The notes under the pieces were generated by a model. That model worked only from the letters and a program-made list of their open reading frames with translations, had not been told where the DNA came from and ran no database searches. The position numbers and the translations under genes are program-made. Positions 20,528 to 29,816 of a DNA stretch of 64,000 nt are shown here, piece after piece; the first letter of the stretch is position 1, and every line of letters begins with the position of its first letter. Source of the stretch: Shewanella acanthi (GTDB taxonomy: Bacteria; Pseudomonadota; Gammaproteobacteria; Enterobacterales; Shewanellaceae); NCBI RefSeq assembly GCF_019457475.1, contig NZ_CP080413.1:248001-312000 (forward strand), written 5' to 3'.

Positions 20528-22006
20528 ATGGCTAACTATTTTAACTCTCTGAATTTACGTCAACAATTAGAGCAATTGGGCCAATGTCGCTTTATGGATC
20601 GCAGTGAGTTCGTCGATGGCTGCAATTACATCAAAGATTGGAATATTGTTATTTTAGGTTGTGGTGCCCAAGGGCTTAACCAGGGCCTGAACATGCGTGA
20701 TTCTGGCCTCAACATCGCCTTTGCACTTCGCGCTGAAGCCATCGCTCAAAAACGTGCTTCATGGCAAAAAGCCACAGACAATGGTTTTCGCGTTGGCACC
20801 TTCGAAGAACTGATCCCAGATGCGGATTTGGTCCTGAACTTAACGCCGGACAAACAGCATTCCAATGTTGTAAACACTGTGATGCCACTGATGAAGCAAG
20901 GCGCAACGTTGTCCTATTCCCACGGTTTCAACATCGTTGAAGAAGGCATGCAGGTTCGCCCCGATATCACGGTTGTGATGGTGGCGCCTAAGTGCCCAGG
21001 CACTGAGGTGCGTGAAGAATACAAACGTGGTTTTGGCGTGCCAACACTGATTGCGGTTCATCCTGAAAATGACCCTAATGGTGACGGCTTAGACATCGCT
21101 AAGGCCTATGCGAGCGCGACAGGGGGTGACCGTGCCGGCGTATTGCTGTCATCCTTTATCGCCGAAGTAAAATCTGACCTTATGGGTGAGCAAACCATCC
21201 TGTGCGGCATGCTGCAGACCGGTGCGATTTTAGGTTACGACAAGATGGTGGCTGATGGCGTTGAGCCAGGTTATGCCGCGAAATTAATTCAACAGGGCTG
21301 GGAAACCGTGACTGAAGCATTAAAGCACGGCGGCATCACCAATATGATGGACAGATTGTCCAACCCTGCAAAAATCAAAGCGTTTGAAATTGCTGAAGAT
21401 TTAAAAGACATTCTGCAACCGTTATTCGAAAAGCACATGGATGACATCATCAGCGGCGAATTCTCTCGCACTATGATGCAGGACTGGGCGAATGACGATG
21501 CTAACCTGCTGCGTTGGCGTGCCGAAACTGCTGAAACTGGCTTTGAAAAAGCACCCGTGAGCAGCGAGCATATCGACGAGCAGACTTACTTCGATAAAGG
21601 GATTTTCTTGGTCGCTATGATCAAAGCGGGCGTGGAATTAGCCTTCGATACTATGGTGTCTGCAGGCATTATCGAAGAGTCGGCTTACTACGAGTCTCTG
21701 CACGAAACCCCGCTTATCGCTAACACTATCGCCCGTAAACGTTTGTATGAAATGAACGTGGTGATTTCAGACACCGCTGAGTACGGTTGTTACCTGTTTA
21801 ACCATGCCGCAGTGCCACTGCTGCGCGACTATGTGAATAACATGTCGCCTGAGTATTTAGGTGCAGGCCTGAAAGATAGCTCCAACGGGGTTGATAACCT
21901 GAAATTAATCGCAGTAAACGAAGCGATTCGCCACACGGCAGTGGAGTATGTTGGTGCCGAGCTTCGTGGTTATATGACTGATATGAAGAGCATTGTAGGT
22001 GCTTAA
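20528..22006 (+). CDS. ilvC: Ketol-acid reductoisomerase (class II)
   Basis: A 492-residue NADPH-dependent enzyme converting acetolactate or acetohydroxybutyrate to the dihydroxy acids, the second common step of valine and isoleucine synthesis. Its length, with a duplicated C-terminal knotted domain, marks the long class II form found in enterics. The Rossmann motif is [15 protein letters not shown] at about residues 45-59. The Mg-binding acidic residues lie in [14 protein letters not shown]. The ATG at 20528 follows GAAGG. It is divergent from ilvY and is followed by a terminator-like hairpin before the ilvL leader, so it probably forms its own transcript under IlvY control. Confidence 0.98.
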   Translation: MANYFNSLNLRQQLEQLGQCRFMDRSEFVDGCNYIKDWNIVILGCGAQGLNQGLNMRDSGLNIAFALRAEAIAQKRASWQKATDNGFRVGTFEELIPDADLVLNLTPDKQHSNVVNTVMPLMKQGATLSYSHGFNIVEEGMQVRPDITVVMVAPKCPGTEVREEYKRGFGVPTLIAVHPENDPNGDGLDIAKAYASATGGDRAGVLLSSFIAEVKSDLMGEQTILCGMLQTGAILGYDKMVADGVEPGYAAKLIQQGWETVTEALKHGGITNMMDRLSNPAKIKAFEIAEDLKDILQPLFEKHMDDIISGEFSRTMMQDWANDDANLLRWRAETAETGFEKAPVSSEHIDEQTYFDKGIFLVAMIKAGVELAFDTMVSAGIIEESAYYESLHETPLIANTIARKRLYEMNVVISDTAEYGCYLFNHAAVPLLRDYVNNMSPEYLGAGLKDSSNGVDNLKLIAVNEAIRHTAVEYVGAELRGYMTDMKSIVGA

Positions 22007-22013
22007 GTTCTGC

Positions 22014-22050
22014 GCCGAGGCTGTGATTAAACAGTCCTCGGTATGTTTTA
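22014..22050 (+). terminator. ilvC terminator (weak)
   Basis: The hairpin CCGAGGCTGT / ACAGTCCTCGG with one bulge, then TATGTTTTA. It lies just after the ilvC stop. Confidence 0.5.
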
Positions 22051-22321
22051 CCTTACCTGCTTAGTTAGGCTGTCGAGCGGGCAAAACTGACATTGGTTAG
22101 TAGGCAATCACGCTGACTCATGTGCGTTTGTTAACGATTCACTTTGTTGTTTTGTATTGTCTCGGCAGGGAAGCTGAATTTTTTTTGAACAAATAATTTT
22201 TAATTGTGTTTGGCTAGTGCTTTATGGTAAAGCTAGTAACAAGCGATAGGACGAGTGTCCGATGCGCAGATTTCAAGCGATGCACATTTTTTTGAACACA
22301 CCGATTAGGGTCTGATTATTA

Positions 22322-22411
22322 ATGTTTAACCTAGCTGCCAAGCTCATTCTCGTGATTATTACCGTAGTGATTATTAAATCACAGCGGGGGCGGCGTTTGG
22401 CAAACTGGTAG
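22322..22411 (+). CDS. ilvL: ilv operon leader peptide
   Basis: A 29-codon open frame too short for ordinary gene calling. It starts ATG TTT AAC CTA, ends TGG TAG, and encodes a run rich in the regulated amino acids, LILVIITVVII (five Ile, three Val and two Leu in eleven codons). It is followed 20 bases later by a strong terminator hairpin and then ilvG. This is the layout of an attenuator leader: stalling at Ile/Val/Leu codons when the charged tRNAs are scarce would favour an antiterminator. The sequence differs from the E. coli IlvL peptide but has the same logic. Confidence 0.88.
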   Translation: MFNLAAKLILVIITVVIIKSQRGRRLANW

Positions 22412-22432
22412 ACCTAAAAGGCTCAAAGTTTC

Positions 22433-22477
22433 GAAAGAACCCCCCTCTCCGAAAGGACCGGGGGGTTCTTCGTTTTA
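22433..22477 (+). promoter_or_regulatory. ilvGMDA attenuator terminator
   Basis: The GC-rich stem AGAACCCCCC (22436-22445) pairs with GGGGGGTTCT (22460-22469), with an inner TCC/GGA helix around GAAA, followed by TCGTTTT. Leader sequence GCGGGGGCGG near 22383-22392 is complementary to part of the C-run and could form the competing antiterminator. It lies between ilvL and ilvG. Confidence 0.88.
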
Positions 22478-22534
22478 AAGCCTTAAATTCGAAAAGAATT
22501 TGGGCAGAACAGGATGAGGGTGGTGAGAGACGTT

Positions 22535-24208
22535 ATGGAACCAGGACAAATGATCAGAGGCGCAGACGCCGTCATCAAAGTATTGGCGGCACACGGGGTG
22601 ACCACAGTGTTTGGTTATCCTGGTGGCGCAATTATGCCGATTTATGATGCCCTTTACGGCAGTCCGGTTGAACATCTCCTAAGCCGCCACGAGCAGGGCG
22701 CCGCCTTTGCCGCCGTGGGTTACGCCAGATCGAGCGGTAAAACGGGAGTGTGCTTTGCCACTTCTGGGCCTGGCGCGACTAACTTAATCACTTCTTTGGC
22801 CGATGCGCTGTTAGATTCAGTGCCTGTTGTTGCTATCACGGGTCAAGTGTCCACCGCTGTTATCGGCACCGATGCCTTCCAAGAAATTGACGTCTTAGGC
22901 ATGTCGTTAAGCTGCACTAAACACAGTTTTATGGTGACAGACGTTAAAGATCTAATCCCAACCCTTTATCAAGCCTTTGAAATTGCAGCTTCTGGTAGAC
23001 CAGGTCCCGTGCTGGTGGATATTCCTAAGGATATCCAAATCGCACAGGTGGAATACCGCACGCCATTGCTAGCAGTGACTAGCGAGCCGCAGGCTGCGCA
23101 AACGGAAATCGCTGCGGCCCGCGCTCTGCTTACTGAGGCTAAACAACCTATGTTGTATGTGGGCGGTGGTGTCGGCATGGCGGGCGCGGTTGAGCCGCTG
23201 CGCGAGTTTATCGAAGTCACTGGCATGCCGTCGGTCGCCACCCTAAAGGGGTTAGGCACTATCGCCCACGGCACTCAAGGTTATTTGGGCATGTTAGGTA
23301 TGCACGGAGGCAAGGCAGCCAACCTTGCAGTGCAGGAATGCGATTTATTGGTCGTAGTTGGTGCACGTTTTGACGACCGAGTCACTGGCCGCTTAGCAAC
23401 CTTTGCCCAGAACGCTAAGGTGATCCATTTAGATATCGACGCCGCTGAGCTGGGTAAATTACGGATGCCGGATGTGGCGATTGCGGGCGATCTGCGTCAA
23501 ATCCTACCTGCGTTAGCTATGCCATTAAATATCACCCCTTGGCAGGTCGAAGTTGCCCACTTAGGGCGAAAACATCAATGGGATTATCAACATCCCGGTA
23601 GCCTGATTTATGCGCCCGCTATGCTGCGCCGTTTAGCGAATAAACTGCCCGAAGACAGCGTGGTTTGCTGCGATGTGGGTCAGCATCAAATGTGGGTGGC
23701 GCAACATATGTGGTTCCGCCGTCCTGAGGATCATCTTTCAAGTGCGGGTTTAGGCACTATGGGCTTTGGTTTACCCGCTGCGATTGGTGCTCAGGTTGCC
23801 CGCCCGAATGCCACTGTGGTGACTGTTTCTGGCGACGGTTCTTTTATGATGAACGTGCAGGAGCTCACCACCATTAAGCGCCGTAAACTGCCGGTGAAAA
23901 TTTTGCTTATTGATAATCAAAAACTCGGCATGGTTAAGCAGTGGCAGCAACTATTCTTTGAAGAGCGTTATAGCGAAACTGACCTGTCGGATAACCCCGA
24001 TTTTGTGCAGTTAGCCTCGGCTTTTGACATTCCTGGCCGCACGATTTTCTCTTCCGATGAAGTCGAAGAAGCGCTGACCGAGATGTTGTTGGCGAAGGGA
24101 CCTTATTTGTTACACGTAGCAATCGACGATGCTTTTAACGTTTGGCCACTGGTGCCCCCCGGCGCATCAAACAGCGACATGATGGAAGAAATGGAGAAAC
24201 AAACATGA
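22535..24208 (+). CDS. ilvG: Acetolactate synthase II large subunit
   Basis: A 557-residue ThDP-dependent enzyme that condenses two pyruvates, or pyruvate with 2-oxobutyrate, in the first common step of valine and isoleucine synthesis. The catalytic Glu is in SRHEQGAAF at about residue 50. The ThDP/Mg motif begins GDGSFMMN at about residue 437. The frame is uninterrupted, unlike the frameshifted ilvG of E. coli K-12. The ATG at 22535 follows GAGAG; an ATG at 22514 is a possible alternative. Its stop overlaps the ilvM start (ATGA), implying translational coupling with its regulatory subunit. Confidence 0.97.
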   Translation: MEPGQMIRGADAVIKVLAAHGVTTVFGYPGGAIMPIYDALYGSPVEHLLSRHEQGAAFAAVGYARSSGKTGVCFATSGPGATNLITSLADALLDSVPVVAITGQVSTAVIGTDAFQEIDVLGMSLSCTKHSFMVTDVKDLIPTLYQAFEIAASGRPGPVLVDIPKDIQIAQVEYRTPLLAVTSEPQAAQTEIAAARALLTEAKQPMLYVGGGVGMAGAVEPLREFIEVTGMPSVATLKGLGTIAHGTQGYLGMLGMHGGKAANLAVQECDLLVVVGARFDDRVTGRLATFAQNAKVIHLDIDAAELGKLRMPDVAIAGDLRQILPALAMPLNITPWQVEVAHLGRKHQWDYQHPGSLIYAPAMLRRLANKLPEDSVVCCDVGQHQMWVAQHMWFRRPEDHLSSAGLGTMGFGLPAAIGAQVARPNATVVTVSGDGSFMMNVQELTTIKRRKLPVKILLIDNQKLGMVKQWQQLFFEERYSETDLSDNPDFVQLASAFDIPGRTIFSSDEVEEALTEMLLAKGPYLLHVAIDDAFNVWPLVPPGASNSDMMEEMEKQT

Positions 24209-24462
24209 TTCACTCCCTAGAGCTAACCATGCAACAACGCCCCGAAGTAGTAGAAAGGGTACTGCGAGTGACCCGTCACCGTGGATTTACCGTGACCCAG
24301 ATGCAGATGCGGATGAATGAGGATGCGAGTCTGTCGCTGGATATGGAAGTTGATAGTGAGCGCGCCATCGAATTGTTGAGTAATCAATTAAATAAACTGA
24401 TTGATGTGACTCAATGTAAGGTATTGTTACCTTTGAATGTGCCGCAAAAAGCCCACGCCTAG
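24205..24462 (+). CDS. ilvM: Acetolactate synthase II small subunit
   Basis: An 85-residue ACT-domain subunit that pairs with IlvG. It has the typical opening [26 protein letters not shown] and one ACT fold only, as in IlvM rather than the longer IlvN/IlvH. The ATG overlaps the ilvG stop by four bases, giving the expected one-to-one coupling. In E. coli this isozyme is insensitive to valine; that property is inferred here. Confidence 0.95.
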   Translation: MIHSLELTMQQRPEVVERVLRVTRHRGFTVTQMQMRMNEDASLSLDMEVDSERAIELLSNQLNKLIDVTQCKVLLPLNVPQKAHA

Positions 24463-24556
24463 GGCATGGAAACCATTGCATCACCACACCGTCTGGGTTG
24501 TACCGAGACGCGCAGTATAAAGACCGATTTTTGATTTGAGAGAAAGGATACAGTCA

Positions 24557-26431
24557 ATGCCAAAGTTACGTTCAGCTACCAGCACCGAAGGCCGCAATAT
24601 GGCGGGCGCCCGCGCACTCTGGCGCGCCACAGGGGTGAAAGACAATGATTTTGGTAAGCCGATTATTGCCATTGCCAACTCCTTTACTCAATTTGTGCCA
24701 GGTCACGTGCACCTAAAAGATATGGGCTCACTCGTTGCGGGCGCCATTGAAGAAGCGGGCGGTATCGCCAAAGAATTCAATACCATTGCCGTGGATGACG
24801 GCATCGCCATGGGCCATGGCGGCATGCTCTATAGCTTGCCATCGCGCGAGTTAATTGCCGATAGCGTGGAATATATGGTCAACGCCCACTGCGCCGATGC
24901 GTTAGTGTGTATCTCCAACTGCGACAAGATCACCCCAGGGATGTTAATGGCGGCGCTGCGCCTCAATATCCCCGTGGTGTTTGTCTCGGGCGGGCCGATG
25001 GAAGCGGGTAAAACCAAGCTGTCTGACAAACTTATCAAGCTCGACTTAGTCGATGCCATGGTGGCGGCGGCCGACTCGAATGTGAGCGATGAAGATAGCG
25101 CTAAGATTGAGCGCAGTGCCTGCCCAACCTGCGGTTCCTGTTCAGGCATGTTTACCGCTAACTCGATGAACTGTTTAACCGAAGCTTTGGGTCTTTCGCT
25201 GCCGGGCAACGGTTCCATGTTGGCAACTCACGCGGATCGCCGCGAGCTGTTTTTAGAGGCGGGTCGCCGGGTAATGGCGCTGACTAAACGCTACTACGAA
25301 CAGGATGATGCCTCCGCATTACCGCGCAATATCGCCAGTTTCAAAGCCTTTGAGAATGCTATGGCGCTGGATATCGCCATGGGCGGCTCATCTAATACCG
25401 TATTGCACCTGTTAGCGGCGGCGCAGGAGGCCGAAGTCGATTTCACTATGGCGGATATCGACCGTATGTCACGCCAAGTGCCGCACCTATGTAAGGTGGC
25501 TCCATCGACTCCCCAATATCATATGGAAGACGTGCACCGCGCCGGCGGTGTGATGGGGATCTTAGGTGAGTTAGATAGGGCAGGGCTTCTACATACCGAT
25601 GTTTACCATGTGGCGGCGTTAAATGATGGCACGCCTGATAGCGGCACCTTAAAGTCAGTGCTTGCGCGTTTCGATGTGATGCAGACAGAAGATCCACAAG
25701 TAAAACAATTCTTTATGGCAGGCCCTGCGGGTATCCCGACCACTAAGGCCTTTAGTCAGGAATGTCGCTGGCCGACACTCGATGATGACAGGCAAGGAGG
25801 TTGCATCCGCAGCCGCGAGTTTGCCTTTAGCCAAGAGGGCGGTCTTGCGGTGTTGTCAGGCAATTTGGCCGACAACGGCTGTATCGTGAAAACCGCAGGT
25901 GTCGATGAATCGAATCTGACCTTTGTGGGCAGCGCCCGCGTGTATGAAAGCCAAGACGATGCGGTCGCTGGCATCCTAGGCGGCGAAGTTGTGGCTGGTG
26001 ATGTCGTCGTTATCCGCTACGAAGGGCCAAAAGGTGGTCCGGGTATGCAGGAAATGTTGTATCCAACCAGTTACTTAAAGTCACGCGGCTTAGGAAAGGC
26101 CTGCGCGCTTATCACCGACGGTCGTTTCTCGGGCGGCACATCGGGCTTATCGATTGGCCACGTATCCCCCGAAGCTGCGGCGGGCGGCACTATCGCCCTG
26201 ATTGAAAATGGCGATCGGATCGAAATCGATATTCCAAAGCGCAGTATCAAACTTGCCGTGAGTGATGCAGAGCTGGCAGAACGCCGTGAAACCATGTTAA
26301 GTCGTGGCCCGATGGCGTGGAAACCGCTGGACCGCCAACGCTACGTGTCCATGGCGCTCAAAGCCTACGCGATGCTTGCTACCAGTGCCGATAAGGGCGC
26401 GGTGCGCGATCGCAGTAAACTGGAGGATTGA
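24557..26431 (+). CDS. ilvD: Dihydroxy-acid dehydratase
   Basis: A 624-residue iron-sulfur enzyme that dehydrates dihydroxy acids to 2-oxo acids, the third common step in branched-chain synthesis. Cluster-binding cysteines are visible in SNCDKITPG and [18 protein letters not shown]. The family motif [19 protein letters not shown] is near the C terminus. The ATG at 24557 follows AAAGGA. It lies 94 bases after ilvM, in the position where E. coli has ilvE, which is absent here. It is followed by ilvA after a single base. Confidence 0.98.
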   Translation: MPKLRSATSTEGRNMAGARALWRATGVKDNDFGKPIIAIANSFTQFVPGHVHLKDMGSLVAGAIEEAGGIAKEFNTIAVDDGIAMGHGGMLYSLPSRELIADSVEYMVNAHCADALVCISNCDKITPGMLMAALRLNIPVVFVSGGPMEAGKTKLSDKLIKLDLVDAMVAAADSNVSDEDSAKIERSACPTCGSCSGMFTANSMNCLTEALGLSLPGNGSMLATHADRRELFLEAGRRVMALTKRYYEQDDASALPRNIASFKAFENAMALDIAMGGSSNTVLHLLAAAQEAEVDFTMADIDRMSRQVPHLCKVAPSTPQYHMEDVHRAGGVMGILGELDRAGLLHTDVYHVAALNDGTPDSGTLKSVLARFDVMQTEDPQVKQFFMAGPAGIPTTKAFSQECRWPTLDDDRQGGCIRSREFAFSQEGGLAVLSGNLADNGCIVKTAGVDESNLTFVGSARVYESQDDAVAGILGGEVVAGDVVVIRYEGPKGGPGMQEMLYPTSYLKSRGLGKACALITDGRFSGGTSGLSIGHVSPEAAAGGTIALIENGDRIEIDIPKRSIKLAVSDAELAERRETMLSRGPMAWKPLDRQRYVSMALKAYAMLATSADKGAVRDRSKLED

Positions 26432-26432
26432 T

Positions 26433-28055
26433 ATGTTTACTGCCGCAAAGCCAGAGGATGATTTTGTGCCATCCAATCAACTCGACCAGCTTGCCAAGGA
26501 TCAATTGGCACAGAGTTATCTGCAGAAGATTTTGCTCTCATCCGTGTACGACGTGGCTAAGGTGACGCCATTATCGAGCCTTAATAAGCTCTCGGCGCGC
26601 CTCGGTTGCCAAGTTTTTTTAAAGCGTGAAGATATGCAGCCGGTGCATTCATTTAAGCTTCGCGGTGCCTATAACCGTATAGCTCAATTAAGTTCTGCGG
26701 AATGTCAGCGCGGTGTGGTGTGTGCCTCGGCGGGCAACCATGCCCAAGGTGTAGCGATGTCGGCGGCGAGTCGTGGCGTGGATGCCGTGATTGTGATGCC
26801 CGAAACCACCCCCGACATTAAGGTCGATGCAGTGCGCCGTTTAGGCGGCAATGTGGTATTGCATGGTCAAGCCTTCGATCAGGCTAACGCCTTTGCCATG
26901 GACATGGCTAAAGTGGAAGGGCGAGTCTATATCGCGCCCTTTGACGATGAGGCCGTGATTGCGGGTCAAGGCACCATCGCCCAAGAAATGCTCCAGCAGC
27001 AACGGGATTTAGAAGTGGTATTTGTGCCCGTGGGCGGTGGCGGTTTAGTCGCTGGGATTGCGGCCTATTACAAAGCTGTGATGCCTAAGGTCAAGATCAT
27101 TGGTGTCGAACCCGAAGATGCCGCTTGCCTAAAGGCGGCGATGGAAGCGGGTGAGCCAGTGACTTTGCCTCAGGTCGGTTTATTTGCCGACGGTGTTGCT
27201 GTTAAGCGTATCGGCACAGAGCCGTTTCGTGTTGCAAAGCATTTTGTCGATGATGTCGTTACTGTTACCTCTGATGAAATTTGCGCGGCGGTGAAGGATA
27301 TTTTTGAGGATACCCGCGCCATAGCCGAACCCGCTGGAGCACTCTCCCTAGCTGGGCTTAAGAAGTATGTCGGCACCAATGCCGATGGCGACAGTGGTCG
27401 CGGCGAGAAAGTTGCTGCGATTTTAAGTGGCGCCAATGTGAACTTCCATAGCCTGCGTTATGTGTCGGAGCGCTGCGAATTAGGTGAGCAAAAAGAAGCG
27501 GTGCTGGCGGTGAAAGTGCCCGAACGTCCCGGTAGTTTTTTGCGTTTCTGCGAGCTCCTCGATAAGCGGGTGATGACAGAATTTAACTATCGATTTAGCA
27601 GTCGTGATATGGCTGTTGTGTTTGCGGGCATTCGCCTGACCAAGGGCCATGATGAGCTAGAACATATTATCAATACCTTAGAGCGCAACGGTTTTGAGGT
27701 ACAGGACTTATCCGGTGATGAAACCGCGAAACTGCATGTGCGCTATATGGTAGGCGGTCATCCGCCGGAGCCATTAGAAGAGAGGCTTTTTAGCTTCGAG
27801 TTCCCCGAGCATCCTGGTGCGCTGCTCAAGTTTTTAACTACCCTGCAGAGTAAGTGGAATATTAGCTTGTTCCATTACCGTAACCACGGCGCCGCCTTTG
27901 GGCGGGTACTTGCAGGCTTTGAAGTGCCGATGAGTGATGCGCTGCCGTTCCAGCAGTTTTTAACCGAGCTTGGCTTTGTGTATCAGGAAGAAACCCAAAG
28001 TCCCGCGTATCAATTGTTTTTGAATGCTGCAAATACCAAACATAAAGCGGGCTAA
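26433..28055 (+). CDS. ilvA: Threonine deaminase (biosynthetic)
   Basis: A 540-residue PLP enzyme that converts threonine to 2-oxobutyrate, the committed step to isoleucine. The PLP lysine is in HSFKLRGAYN at about residue 73. The glycine-rich phosphate loop is VPVGGGGLVAGI. Two ACT-like regulatory domains fill residues about 350-530, the site of isoleucine inhibition and valine activation in the E. coli enzyme. The ATG at 26433 follows GGAGGAT and begins one base after the ilvD stop. Last gene of the ilvGMDA unit. Confidence 0.97.
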   Translation: MFTAAKPEDDFVPSNQLDQLAKDQLAQSYLQKILLSSVYDVAKVTPLSSLNKLSARLGCQVFLKREDMQPVHSFKLRGAYNRIAQLSSAECQRGVVCASAGNHAQGVAMSAASRGVDAVIVMPETTPDIKVDAVRRLGGNVVLHGQAFDQANAFAMDMAKVEGRVYIAPFDDEAVIAGQGTIAQEMLQQQRDLEVVFVPVGGGGLVAGIAAYYKAVMPKVKIIGVEPEDAACLKAAMEAGEPVTLPQVGLFADGVAVKRIGTEPFRVAKHFVDDVVTVTSDEICAAVKDIFEDTRAIAEPAGALSLAGLKKYVGTNADGDSGRGEKVAAILSGANVNFHSLRYVSERCELGEQKEAVLAVKVPERPGSFLRFCELLDKRVMTEFNYRFSSRDMAVVFAGIRLTKGHDELEHIINTLERNGFEVQDLSGDETAKLHVRYMVGGHPPEPLEERLFSFEFPEHPGALLKFLTTLQSKWNISLFHYRNHGAAFGRVLAGFEVPMSDALPFQQFLTELGFVYQEETQSPAYQLFLNAANTKHKAG

Positions 28056-28060
28056 CACTT

Positions 28061-28087
28061 AAAGGGCGCACAGGCGCCTCTTTTTAT
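28061..28087 (+). terminator. ilv operon terminator
   Basis: The stem GGGCGC / GCGCCT around an ACAG loop, then CTTTTT, just after the ilvA stop. Confidence 0.8.
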
Positions 28088-28174
28088 GGTAGCTTGGCAC
28101 TGATAAAAAGAAGGGGTAACCCTTCGGCAGATAAAAAGACCTCACGCACTAATTTCACGCACTAAGGAGACATG

Positions 28175-29308
28175 ATGTTACCTGCACCGCAATTTCAAGC
28201 CTTTAATCCGCCTCGCCGTATTTTAATGGGGCCAGGTCCGTCGGATGTCTATCCCGAAGTGTTGGCAGCTCAAGCAAGACCGACAGTAGGCCATTTAGAC
28301 CCGCTTTTTGTAGGAATGATGGATGAGCTTAAAAGCCTGATTCAATATGCCTTTCAAACCCAGAATGAAATGACCATGGCGGTTTCGGCACCTGGCAGTG
28401 CGGGCATGGAGACCTGCTTTGTGAACTTAGTAGAGCCGGGCGAAAAGGTGATTGTGTGCCGTAATGGTGTGTTTGGTGAGCGTATGCGCCAAAATGTTGA
28501 GCGCGTTGGCGCAATTGCCGTTGTAGTAGATAACGAATGGGGCACACCTGTTGACCCTGCTGCCGTTGAAGTAGCACTAAAAGCTAACCCTGATGCCAAG
28601 TTTTTAGCCTTTGTGCATGCCGAAACTTCAACGGGCGCATTAAGTGATGCTAAGACCTTGTGTGCGCTAGCAAAACAACATGGCTGTTTATCGATTGTCG
28701 ATGCGGTGACCTCCTTAGGTGGCGTTGAGCTACGTGTCGATGAATGGGGAATTGATGCAATTTATTCCGGTAGCCAGAAGTGTTTATCCTGTGTGCCGGG
28801 TTTATCGCCTGTGTCATTTTCACCCGCCGCGGTTGAAAAACTGAAAAACCGTAAAACGCCGGTTCAGAGCTGGTTCCTCGATCAAAGTTTAGTGATGGCT
28901 TACTGGAGCAGTGCGGGTGGTAAGCGCAGTTATCATCATACTGCGCCTGTTAATGCCCTTTATGCCTTACATGAATCGCTGCGCTTATTGGCGGCAGAAG
29001 GCTTAGAACATGCGTGGCAGCGCCACAAAGAAATGCACTTAGTGCTGCGTGCAGGCCTTGAAAAGTTAGGCCTAAACTTTGTGGTGGAAGAAGCCTCTCG
29101 CCTGCCACAGCTTAATGCCGTGTTTATTCCGGAAGGCGTCGATGATGCATCTGTGCGTACTCGTTTGCTCAACGATTACAATTTAGAAATTGGCGCGGGG
29201 CTTGGGGCACTTGCGGGCAAAGCTTGGCGTATTGGCCTGATGGGCTTTGGTGCTCGCCGCGAAAATGTGGCGCTGTGCCTAAGAGCATTAGAAGAAGTGC
29301 TGAGTTAA
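28175..29308 (+). CDS. Class V aminotransferase (serine-pyruvate/alanine-glyoxylate type)
   Basis: A 377-residue PLP aminotransferase of the AGXT/serine-glyoxylate group. The opening GPGPSDVYPEVLAA, the central VDAVTSLGGVELRVDEWGID, and the PLP lysine in YSGSQKCLS at about residue 200 are typical. These enzymes exchange amino groups among serine, alanine, glyoxylate and pyruvate; substrate preference cannot be read from motifs. AAGGAGA precedes two adjacent ATGs (28172 and 28175), and the second has better spacing. It is separated from ilvA by a terminator, so it is probably an independent unit. A link to branched-chain transamination is only positional. Confidence 0.88.
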   Translation: MLPAPQFQAFNPPRRILMGPGPSDVYPEVLAAQARPTVGHLDPLFVGMMDELKSLIQYAFQTQNEMTMAVSAPGSAGMETCFVNLVEPGEKVIVCRNGVFGERMRQNVERVGAIAVVVDNEWGTPVDPAAVEVALKANPDAKFLAFVHAETSTGALSDAKTLCALAKQHGCLSIVDAVTSLGGVELRVDEWGIDAIYSGSQKCLSCVPGLSPVSFSPAAVEKLKNRKTPVQSWFLDQSLVMAYWSSAGGKRSYHHTAPVNALYALHESLRLLAAEGLEHAWQRHKEMHLVLRAGLEKLGLNFVVEEASRLPQLNAVFIPEGVDDASVRTRLLNDYNLEIGAGLGALAGKAWRIGLMGFGARRENVALCLRALEEVLS

Positions 29309-29329
29309 TGCGTTCGGTTTGAATATATC

Positions 29330-29358
29330 AATCCCCGCATTTGCGGGGATTTTTTTGG
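29330..29358 (+). terminator. Aminotransferase gene terminator
   Basis: The stem ATCCCCGC / GCGGGGAT around ATTT, then TTTTTTT, 22 bases after the stop. Confidence 0.9.
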
Positions 29359-29443
29359 TTTGAGCTGATTGAGTCGAAGGAGATCTCGCGGGGAGTCGAC
29401 AAAAATGCTTCGCTTCAAAGCGAATGTGAAGTGCGAAAACGGC

Positions 29444-29602
29444 AAAAAAATCCCGACAGCGAAAGCGGGCTGTCGGGGGTCTTCAAGAGGGTGACGTAAG
29501 TTGGCATAAGTGCCTTGAACTTACAGTGCGCCAGTTCTGGTCAAGCGCACCTTGAAAAACCAGATGATTACACTGCGATAGGCTCAGTTAATCAGGGTCA
29601 TC
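29444..29602 (-). ncRNA. Candidate structured small RNA on the minus strand
   Basis: Read on the minus strand, this gap holds four consecutive hairpins. Plus-strand arms are: TGATTA-ACTG (29565-29575) with CAGTTAATCA (29585-29594); GTGCGC (29526) with GCGCAC (29545); GTAAGTT (29496) with AACTTAC (29518), closing over an inner GGCA/TGCC helix; and a 9-bp stem CCCGACAGC (29452) / GCTGTCGGG (29469) followed by seven U residues. The last is a textbook terminator on the minus strand, yet no minus-strand protein gene precedes it. A sigma-70-like promoter (TTGCAG, 16 bases, TATGTA) lies just upstream at 29609-29636. The predicted RNA is about 159 nt. It does not match Spot 42, RyhB, GcvB, 6S or CsrB as I remember them. 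Confidence 0.6.
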
Positions 29603-29608
29603 ATGCTG

Positions 29609-29636
29609 TACATAAGCCCTAATGCCTTCCCTGCAA
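29609..29636 (-). promoter_or_regulatory. Putative promoter of the minus-strand small RNA
   Basis: The -35 is TTGCAG (plus-strand CTGCAA, 29631-29636) and the -10 is TATGTA (plus-strand TACATA, 29609-29614), with 16 bases between. It would start transcription near 29602. Consensus match only. Confidence 0.4.
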
Positions 29637-29816
29637 TATTGAACTGAGTTACACATGGGAGATGTTTTCTATTAAAACAGATTTACCCAGATAAGTTAGG
29701 GCAAGCTGCTGATCAATAGTGGCAAAATTATGGCAAAGTGGTTAGCGGTAGCTGAAGACTTTAATACTAAATGAGGACGGTACTGAAACGTACAGCCTAA
29801 ATTTGAGGTGCTGAGG

